A model generated the notes under the pieces. That model was not told the origin of the DNA. It ran no database searches and saw only the letters and a list, made by a program, of their open reading frames with translations. Position numbers and translations under genes: made by a program. From Micromonospora sp. CB01531 (GTDB taxonomy: Bacteria; Actinomycetota; Actinomycetes; Mycobacteriales; Micromonosporaceae), in contig NZ_LWLS01000064.1 of assembly GCF_001905095.1 (NCBI RefSeq), forward strand, positions 44,459 to 108,458: a stretch of DNA of 64,000 nt, written 5' to 3'. Shown piece by piece: positions 29,565 through 36,371 of the stretch; position 1 is the first letter of the stretch, and each line of letters starts with the position of its first letter.

Positions 29565-31700
29565 ATGAACCAGCCGTCGGACGGTGGAACAAGCCTGGAA
29601 ATGCGTCCCAAGCTGCGGCACGACGTGGTCTTCCTGGACGCCCCTGCCGGCGCCTACCTGCGCGGCCCGGACAGCGCATTCCTGATCAAGGGCAAGTCGG
29701 CCTTCCGGTGGTTGACATCGCTGAGTCCCTACCTGACCGGCGAACACACGCTCGGGCAGCTCACCGCCGCCCTCGACCCGGGGCAGCGGCAGACCGTGCT
29801 CACCCTGGTCCGTGCCCTGATCTCCCGAGGGTTCGCCAAGGACGCGGTAGCCCGCAGCGAGCTGTCCGAGCCGGTCGCCCGCCGCTTCGCCGCCCAGATT
29901 GAGTTCATCGACCACTTCGCGGACGACCCCACCGGCCGGTTCCAGCGTTTCCACGCCGCCCGGGTGGCGCTGTGCGGCGAGGGAGAGACGTTGCTCGCCG
30001 CGGCGAGCGGCCTGCTCCGCAACGGGTGCGTGCGGCTGGACGTCCACCCGGACGACGACCCCGCCCGGTACGCCGAGGCGCTGCGCCCCGAGCTGGCCGA
30101 GCTGCGCGCCGACGGCCTGCCGGCGGAGGTCAGGTTCCCCACCGGGGGCCCCGACCCGCGGGCGGTCGACGCGGTGGTCTGCTGCACCGGTCCCGCCGGC
30201 CTGGCCCGCCTGGCCGAGCTGGCCCGCGCCGCTCACCGGGACGGTCCGCTGCTCGTACCGGTGATCTGGGACGACCGGCGGGCGGTGGTCGGGCCGACCG
30301 TCGGGGCGGGACAGGCTCCCTGCTGGCACTGCGCTCAGCTCCGGCTCGCGGCTGGCGACGACCCGGCGGCGGCCGCGGAGTTCTGGCGACAGCTCGCCGT
30401 CGGCGACCCGGCCGCAGCGGCGGCGCTGCCCGAGGTGATCGCGCGAATGCTCGGCAACGCCGCCGCCTTCGAACTGTTCCGGGCCCTCACCGGCGCGGTC
30501 GCCCCGGACACCGCCGGTGGGGTGCTGCTGCTCGACGCGGCCACCCTGGAGTCCAGCCGGGAGCGGGTGCTGCCGCACCCCGGGTGCCCGGTCTGCCGGG
30601 ACGTCGAGGTGACCGAGCCGGGGCCGCCGGCCGGCTCCGACGACGAGACCTACCAGCGGGCCGAGGCGTTGGTCTCGCCGAACGCCGGGGTCTTCACGCG
30701 GTTCGTCGACGACCCGCTGGAGCAGGCCCCGCTGAAGACGGCCCGCCTGCGGCTGCCCGGCCGGCGTGGCCCGCGTGAGGTGAGCGCCTTCGATGTGCAC
30801 ACCGTGATGGGCGCCCGACTGGCCGCCTACCGGGCGGCGGTCCGCGACCACGCCGCCCGGTACGCGGACCCGGCCGCGGCGATCACGGCCTCCGCGGCCG
30901 AGCTGCGCGAGCGGGGCGAGCACCCGGTGCCCTGGACGGACCTGGCGACGGCGACCGTCGTGCCGCCCGACGACCGGCCGGTGCGCTGGCTGCCGGCCGT
31001 CGTGCTGGGCCGGGCGGAGTCCGTGTGGGTGCCCGCCGCGCTGGCGCTGCCCACCTCCGTGTTCAACGCCGAGGGCTGGGCCGAGTCGACGGTGGCCGGC
31101 GCGGCCGCCGCCGGGACCCTCGACGGGGTCATCGACCAGGGGCTGGCCGACGCGCTGGCCTACCGGGCGCTGACCGCCGCGCTGCGCGGCCGGGGCGGGC
31201 CGCGGGTGGTGAACGAGGAGGACCTGGTCGGCGACGACGACACCGCCTTCGTGGTCAAGGCCGCCCACCGGTTCGGCCGCCGGCTGTCGGTGTTCGCGCT
31301 GGCCGGGGCCGATCCGGCGTACGCCGTGCTCGCCGTCGCCGAGTCGCCGGACGGCGGTGCCCGAGACTGGGCGCTGGCCGGCGGGTTCGACCCGGTCGCC
31401 ACTCGGCTGGCCGCCGTCCGGGACGCGGTCGGGCGTGTTCAGGTGCGGCACTTCGAGGACGCCGCCGCCGACCTCGGCGACCCGGTGCTGCGTGACTTCG
31501 ACCCGGCCGCGCTCACGGCCGGCGCCACCCCCGCCGGCCCGGCCGGACCGGCGACCGACCGGGCGGCCGTGCTGGCCGCGCTGGACGAGCAGGAAATGAG
31601 CGCCCTGCTGATCGAGACGACCACCCGGGACGTCCGGGCCACCGGGGCCTTCCGCAGTGGGGTCGTCCTGCTGCGCCGGTCCGCCCCGGCGGCCGACTGA
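29565..31700 (+). CDS. E1/ThiF-like leader-binding cyclodehydratase partner (Ocin-ThiF/TbtF type)
   Basis: 711 residues, first gene of the RiPP operon. Residues 10-110 resemble the wHTH leader-recognition region of TOMM cyclodehydratase C proteins (LRHDVVFLDAP, GPDSAFLIKGKSAFRWL). An E1-like segment follows, with a zinc tetracysteine of CWHC at 253-256 and CPVC at 341-344. The last about 330 residues look like a degenerate YcaO half: WLPAVVLGRAESVWVPAAL and a GLADALAYRALTAALRG helix replace the usual ATP-site acidic residues. It should bind the shared leader and present the precursor to the YcaO enzyme. The family call is from pattern; no search was run. Confidence 0.78.
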   Translation: MNQPSDGGTSLEMRPKLRHDVVFLDAPAGAYLRGPDSAFLIKGKSAFRWLTSLSPYLTGEHTLGQLTAALDPGQRQTVLTLVRALISRGFAKDAVARSELSEPVARRFAAQIEFIDHFADDPTGRFQRFHAARVALCGEGETLLAAASGLLRNGCVRLDVHPDDDPARYAEALRPELAELRADGLPAEVRFPTGGPDPRAVDAVVCCTGPAGLARLAELARAAHRDGPLLVPVIWDDRRAVVGPTVGAGQAPCWHCAQLRLAAGDDPAAAAEFWRQLAVGDPAAAAALPEVIARMLGNAAAFELFRALTGAVAPDTAGGVLLLDAATLESSRERVLPHPGCPVCRDVEVTEPGPPAGSDDETYQRAEALVSPNAGVFTRFVDDPLEQAPLKTARLRLPGRRGPREVSAFDVHTVMGARLAAYRAAVRDHAARYADPAAAITASAAELRERGEHPVPWTDLATATVVPPDDRPVRWLPAVVLGRAESVWVPAALALPTSVFNAEGWAESTVAGAAAAGTLDGVIDQGLADALAYRALTAALRGRGGPRVVNEEDLVGDDDTAFVVKAAHRFGRRLSVFALAGADPAYAVLAVAESPDGGARDWALAGGFDPVATRLAAVRDAVGRVQVRHFEDAAADLGDPVLRDFDPAALTAGATPAGPAGPATDRAAVLAALDEQEMSALLIETTTRDVRATGAFRSGVVLLRRSAPAAD

Positions 31701-31753
31701 ACCACCACGTCAGTGGTTTCGGCGAGGCACGCACCATGGAGGGAGGTGAAAAG

Positions 31754-31936
31754 ATGCCGATCACCCTGAACGACGAGCTCCGCGAGCTGGAGACCGAGAC
31801 CTTCGAGATCGAGGAGGTCGAGGACGGCGGCGAGGCGCTCGCTGCGACCAGCTCCAGCTGCTCCTGCTCCAGCTGCTGCAGCTGCAGCACCTCGAGCTGC
31901 TGCAGCACCAGCACCAGCACCTCCAGCTGCGGCTGA
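31754..31936 (+). CDS. RiPP precursor peptide 1 (Ser/Thr/Cys core)
   Basis: 60 residues, leader MPITLNDELRELETETFEIEEV then a core of only Ser, Thr and Cys from T32 to C59, ending in Gly. That 28-residue run has 8 Cys, 5 Thr and 15 Ser. Cys pairs occur at 41-42 and 49-50. SD GGGAGGTG is 5 bases before ATG 31754; an upstream in-frame ATG at 31736 has no SD. Residues 33-50 are identical to precursor 3. Leader ETETFEIE matches the thiopeptide/goadsporin-type precursors. Expected products are thiazoles, oxazoles and Dha/Dhb. Confidence 0.88.
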   Translation: MPITLNDELRELETETFEIEEVEDGGEALAATSSSCSCSSCCSCSTSSCCSTSTSTSSCG

Positions 31937-32121
31937 CCGGGTGAACGGGGTTGCCCCCGACGCTGACGACTTCCAGTCCCCGGTGGGACGCCGCACGAAC
32001 GACGCACCATCCGCCGCCGGCTCGGCCGGCGAGTAGCCCTGCGTGCCTCCGCTGGATCCACCGTGGTGGTGCGACGCGGACCCACCGACGACTGGCGCCA
32101 CCGCGGCTCAAGGAGAGGCCC

Positions 32122-32340
32122 GTGCCGACACAACCCCCGACATCCGGCCTACTGCCCGACTCGGTCCGCAGCGAGCTGCGCGACCTGCAGACCGAGACGT
32201 TCGAGGTCGAGGACATCGCTGAGCTGTCCGCCGACCTGATGGACATCTGCAGCAGCAGCACGAGCACGTCCAGCTGCTCCAGCTGCAGCACGTCCAGTTG
32301 TTGCAGCTGCACCTCGTCGAGTTGCAGCAGCACCAGCTGA
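32122..32340 (+). CDS. RiPP precursor peptide 2 (Ser/Thr/Cys core)
   Basis: 72 residues from a GTG with AAGGAG (32110-32115) six bases upstream. Leader has SELRDLQTETFEVEDIAEL, then a run of 30 Ser/Thr/Cys residues from C43 to the C-terminus (7 Cys, 5 Thr, 18 Ser), with one Cys pair at 60-61. It differs from precursors 1 and 3 in Cys spacing and has no terminal Gly, so it should give a different product. 185 bases after precursor 1. Confidence 0.87.
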   Translation: MPTQPPTSGLLPDSVRSELRDLQTETFEVEDIAELSADLMDICSSSTSTSSCSSCSTSSCCSCTSSSCSSTS

Positions 32341-32415
32341 GCCACGGCGCCGCCGGTCGCTCCGGACGCCCGGCCGGCACCGCGGCCCTGATCGACCGAG
32401 GGGAGGTGGAAGGAA

Positions 32416-32601
32416 ATGCCGGAACTCACTGAGGAACTCCGCGCGCTGGAGACGGAGACGTTCGAGATCGAGGACGTCGACGCCATCGACGCGATGGTCA
32501 TGGACTGGTCCAGCTCCAGCTGTTCCTGCTCCAGCTGCTGCAGTTGCAGCACGTCCAGCTGCTGCAGCAGCAGCACCAGCACCGGATGCGGCGGCGGCTG
32601 A
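32416..32601 (+). CDS. RiPP precursor peptide 3 (Ser/Thr/Cys core)
   Basis: 61 residues. Leader EELRALETETFEIEDV, then W31, a 25-residue Ser/Thr/Cys run (32-56), and GCGGG at the C-terminus. Cys positions 36, 38, 41, 42, 44, 49 and 50 are the same as in precursor 1; only the ends differ. GGGAGGTGG is 6-7 bases before the ATG. Probably arose by duplication of precursor 1. Confidence 0.87.
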   Translation: MPELTEELRALETETFEIEDVDAIDAMVMDWSSSSCSCSSCCSCSTSSCCSSSTSTGCGGG

Positions 32602-32702
32602 CCCAGCCCAGCGCCGTAACCGTCCCCGCCGGCGGGCCACGTCGGCGGGGCGCCGGTCCCAATCCCATCAGCACAGGTCGCGACCGCAGACAGGTGAACC
32701 GC

Positions 32703-34670
32703 ATGATCGTCGATGTCCGGACCACCTCCACCGGGTGGGACAGCAGCCTCAAGCAGCTCGGCGAGGCGTTCCACGAGCGACGCCAGGACCAGGTGCGGCA
32801 GCCGGCCCGCCCCGCCGCGCCGCTCGACGGGATCACCGTCCGGATCGCCGCCCTCGGCCTGACCGACGCGTACGCCGACGGCGACGAGGGCCTGACCGGC
32901 GACGTGGTGCCGATCTGGCTGCACGGTGCGACCGCGCTGGTCGGGCCACGCTGGACGGACACCGACGACGCGGCGGGTGCCCGGCCCGGCCCGTGCCCGC
33001 TCTGTGTGCAGCGGCGCTGGCAGGCCATCCGGGTGCGCGAGGAACGGCACGCCCTGGAGCACCAGGCCCGGGTCGGCACCGTGGCCCCGCTGCCCCACCT
33101 GACGCCGTTCGCGGTCGATGCGCTGTGGCAGCTCCTGCTGGACGCCTGCCGCCCCCGCACCGACCGGCCCGGCGTGGGACGCCTGCGGCAGCTGCGGATG
33201 GACACCCTGGAGACCACCGTCGTCGAGGTGCTGGCCGACTCCGAGTGCCCGGCCTGCGCGACCGTCCGCCCGGACACCGCGGAAGCCGCGGTCATCCCGC
33301 TCACCAGCCGGCCCAAGCCGGACCCGTCCGCGTACCGGCTGCGGTCGGCCGGCGAGCTGGACCTCCCGGTCGCCGCGCTGGCGAACCCGGTCGCCGGGGC
33401 GCTGGGCGGCAGCGCCCTGCGCGCGTACAACGCCACCGCCACCGCGCCGGTGACCGGCTACTTCCGGATCCGCAGCCGCTACGACCTGCACGAGATGTGG
33501 TGGAGCGGGCACGCCAACAGCTACGGCAGCAGCGAGACGTACGCCCTGCTGGAGGGGCTGGAGCGGTACGCCGGCCAGTTCCCCCGGGCGCGGCGGACCA
33601 CGGTCGTCGACAGCTACGCCACCCTGGCCCCGGACGCACTCGACCCGGCCGGTCTGGGCTACCACCCGGCATTCTACCACGGGCATGGGCTCTACTACGC
33701 CCCGTACTCGCCGGACGCGCCGATGCCCTGGGTCTGGGGTTACTCGCTGCGCGACCGCACCCCCCGTCTCGTGCCCGAGCAGCTCGTCTACTACCTGGAC
33801 CGCCGCACCGACCACCGCAAGTTCGTCCAGGAGTGCTCCAACGGCTGCGCCAGCGGCAGCTGCCCGGAGGAGGCGTTGCTGCACGGCATGCTCGAACTCA
33901 TCGAGCGGGACGCCTTCCTGCTCGCCTGGTACGGCTCGGCCCGGCTGGCCGAGATCGACCCGAGCACCTGCCGGGACGAGCGGGTGCACTTCATGCTCGA
34001 CCGGGTTGACCTGCTCGGCTACGACATCCGGCTCTTCGACACCCGCGCGGACCTGCCCGTCCCGGTGGTCACCGCGGTCGCGGTCAAGCGCGGCGACGGG
34101 CTCGGTCAGCTCTGCTTCGCCGCCGGCGCCAGCCTCGACCCGGACGACGCGGTCCGCGCCGCGGTCTGCGAGACCGCCTCCTACGTGCCCGGCTTCGACG
34201 AACGGGTCGCCGCCAGCGAGCCGGAGCTGCGCGAGATGACCCGGGACTACACCAAGGTCACCGAGCTGAGCCATCACGCCCTGCTCTACGGGCTGCCGGA
34301 GATGACCCGCCACGCCGCGTTCCTCTTCGACGACCCGCCGCTGCGGTCGATGACCGAGCTGTACGGGGACTGGCTGTCGGCCCGGCCGAACCACGACGAC
34401 CTGCGGGCCGACATGGAGTACCTCACCGGGCTGATCGCCGGGCTCGGCGGCGACGTCGTCGCGGTCGACCAGACCTGCCCGGAGCAGGAGGTCGCCGGGG
34501 TGCACACGATGGCCGTGGTGGCGCCCGCCCTGGTCCCCATCGACTTCGGTTGGCAGCGGCAGCGGGTGCTCTGGAGTGACCGGCTGGAGCGCCACCTGGC
34601 CCGGGGCACGCACGGACGCGACCGGCTCGGTGCCACCGGCCGCAACCCTCACCCGCACCCCTTCCCGTAG
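32703..34670 (+). CDS. YcaO cyclodehydratase (TOMM D protein)
   Basis: 655 residues. Uses ATP to turn Cys/Ser/Thr of the core into azolines. N-terminal part with CPLC at 98-101 and CPAC at 182-185 (zinc tetracysteine). The YcaO domain follows: SYGSSETYALLEGLERYAGQFPRA and NGCASGSCPEEALLHGMLELIERDAF carry the ATP/Mg acidic residues. It ends PHPHPFP, the Pro-rich C-terminus typical of azoline-forming YcaO enzymes. SD AGGTGA, ATG at 32703. Directly after the third precursor gene. Confidence 0.9.
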   Translation: MIVDVRTTSTGWDSSLKQLGEAFHERRQDQVRQPARPAAPLDGITVRIAALGLTDAYADGDEGLTGDVVPIWLHGATALVGPRWTDTDDAAGARPGPCPLCVQRRWQAIRVREERHALEHQARVGTVAPLPHLTPFAVDALWQLLLDACRPRTDRPGVGRLRQLRMDTLETTVVEVLADSECPACATVRPDTAEAAVIPLTSRPKPDPSAYRLRSAGELDLPVAALANPVAGALGGSALRAYNATATAPVTGYFRIRSRYDLHEMWWSGHANSYGSSETYALLEGLERYAGQFPRARRTTVVDSYATLAPDALDPAGLGYHPAFYHGHGLYYAPYSPDAPMPWVWGYSLRDRTPRLVPEQLVYYLDRRTDHRKFVQECSNGCASGSCPEEALLHGMLELIERDAFLLAWYGSARLAEIDPSTCRDERVHFMLDRVDLLGYDIRLFDTRADLPVPVVTAVAVKRGDGLGQLCFAAGASLDPDDAVRAAVCETASYVPGFDERVAASEPELREMTRDYTKVTELSHHALLYGLPEMTRHAAFLFDDPPLRSMTELYGDWLSARPNHDDLRADMEYLTGLIAGLGGDVVAVDQTCPEQEVAGVHTMAVVAPALVPIDFGWQRQRVLWSDRLERHLARGTHGRDRLGATGRNPHPHPFP

Positions 34671-34680
34671 GAGCACCGAC

Positions 34681-36333
34681 ATGCAGCAGGAGGCCCTCGA
34701 GGTCGTCCGGGAGTACGCGCAGGCGGTGTTCCGCCGGGCCCGGGTCCCGATGGAACCGCTCAACTACGAGGTGGACTGGGCCGACCAGCCCTCCCGGCAC
34801 ACCAGCTACCCCGGCGCCCCCCGGGTGCCGCTGCCGGTGGCGCTGCCCGACCTGCCCACCCTGCGCGACCTGTTCACCGGGGAGCACCTGCCGCCGCCCG
34901 GGGGCTGGACGCTGGACCGCCTGGCCACGCTGCTGCGCCTGTCGTACGGGGTGCTCGACCGGCGGCTGACCGTGAACTGGAACCAGGACCTGGCCAAGCG
35001 GGCGCACTTCGAGCACGCCGTCTGGGGGCGGGCCACCGCCTCCGGCGGGGGCATGTACCCGGTGGAGCTCTTCCTGGTCGCCGGGCCCTCCGCGCCGCTG
35101 CTGCCGGGGGTCTACCACTACGGCACCGGCCAGCACGTGCTGGAGCGGCTGCTGCTCGGCGACGTCAGCGGCACGGTCCGCGCCGCCGTCGGCGACCCGG
35201 CGGGCGGTGCGGACAGCTTCCTGGTGGCGAGCATCCGGTTCTGGAAGAACTCATTCAAGTACAACAGCTTCTGCTACCACGTGGTCACCCAGGACCTCGG
35301 CGCCCTGCTCGGCTCCTGGGACCTGCTCGCGCGCGGGCTCGGCGTGCCGCTGCCCCGGCTGCTCGGCTTCGATTCGGCGCCGGTGGACCGGCTGCTCGGC
35401 TTCGACAGCGACCGGGAGAGCGCCTTCGCGGTCGTACCCCTGGACTGGGCCGGCGCCGCCCCGGACGCCGGCGCCGACACCGCCCCCGACGGCAGCGGTC
35501 GTGCGGGCGGAAGCGGACCCAGCGGGGAGCGGCCGGCGGAGGTCCGGGTCCGGTACCCAGCGTTCGAGCGGTCCCGCCGGTTGCGGGAGTTCCCGGCCGC
35601 GACCGAGGTGCACCGGGCGGCGGCGGCCCCGGCCACCCCGGCCCCGGACGCCCTGGCGGACGCCGCGCCCCGCGAACTGCCCGGCGAACCGCAGGCCCTG
35701 CCCGCGCCGGAGCTGGCGCGGCTGGCCCGTCCCCTGTCGGCGGTGCTGGCCACCCGGTCCAGCAGCTTCGGCCGGTTCCGCCGGCCGCCCGAGCTGACCG
35801 CCGCCGAACTCGGCACCACCCTCGCCTTCGCCACCGCGGGCCGACACCACCCGGCCGACGCCGGGCTGCCCGGGGACGCCCCGGCCCTCACCCGCCTCTG
35901 GGTCTTCGCGAACCACGTCGATGGCCTCGACGCCGGCACCTACGCCTACTGCTCCCGGCGGCACGTGCTGCTGCCCGCCGCGCCCGAGCCCGACGGCGGG
36001 ATGTCCGCCTTCCTGCAGCAGCAGTACTTCCTCACCAACTACACGATGGGGCAGGTCGGGGCGGTGCTGGCGATCGCCGGCCGGCTGGACGCCGTGCTCG
36101 ACGCCGTCGGCCCGCGCGGCTACCGCATCCTCAACGCCGAGATCGGCGCCGTCGCCCAGCGGGCGTACTGCGCGGCCACGGCCCAGCGCCTGGGCTGCGG
36201 CGCGGTGCTGGGCTTCGACAACGTCGCCATGGACGAGGCCCTCGGCCTGACCGGGACCGACGAACGGACCGTGTTGTTCCTGCTGCTCGGGCGGCATCCG
36301 GACGCCACCGCCGACCTGATGTACCGGCTGTGA
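34681..36333 (+). CDS. Tandem SagB/ThcOx-type FMN dehydrogenase
   Basis: 550 residues. Oxidises azolines to azoles. Two nitroreductase-fold halves: residues 40-265 with the Lys-Tyr pair K193-Y194 (FKYNSFCYHVVTQDLG, equivalent to the catalytic KY of McbC), and residues 355-550 with RSSSFGRF, TNYTMGQVGAVLAI and RILNAEIGAVAQRAYCAA. A Pro/Ala/Gly-rich linker joins them. The length resembles thiopeptide dehydrogenases. SD GGAG, ATG ten bases after the YcaO stop. Confidence 0.88.
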   Translation: MQQEALEVVREYAQAVFRRARVPMEPLNYEVDWADQPSRHTSYPGAPRVPLPVALPDLPTLRDLFTGEHLPPPGGWTLDRLATLLRLSYGVLDRRLTVNWNQDLAKRAHFEHAVWGRATASGGGMYPVELFLVAGPSAPLLPGVYHYGTGQHVLERLLLGDVSGTVRAAVGDPAGGADSFLVASIRFWKNSFKYNSFCYHVVTQDLGALLGSWDLLARGLGVPLPRLLGFDSAPVDRLLGFDSDRESAFAVVPLDWAGAAPDAGADTAPDGSGRAGGSGPSGERPAEVRVRYPAFERSRRLREFPAATEVHRAAAAPATPAPDALADAAPRELPGEPQALPAPELARLARPLSAVLATRSSSFGRFRRPPELTAAELGTTLAFATAGRHHPADAGLPGDAPALTRLWVFANHVDGLDAGTYAYCSRRHVLLPAAPEPDGGMSAFLQQQYFLTNYTMGQVGAVLAIAGRLDAVLDAVGPRGYRILNAEIGAVAQRAYCAATAQRLGCGAVLGFDNVAMDEALGLTGTDERTVLFLLLGRHPDATADLMYRL

Positions 36334-36371
36334 CCACCCGCCTCGCGAAGACGTCGACGAAGGAGAGACCC

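Noticed and set aside
31847..32583. CRISPR-like or satellite array from the repeated AGC/TGC units
   Set aside because: The units are codons in three separate leader-core genes; no constant repeat-spacer pattern and no cas genes.
31761..34763. 1000-codon minus-strand open frame across the precursor and YcaO genes
   Set aside because: Shadow of GC-rich coding DNA; low-complexity Trp/Cys/Ser and Arg/Pro runs, no domain, and the plus strand has clear RiPP genes with SD sites.
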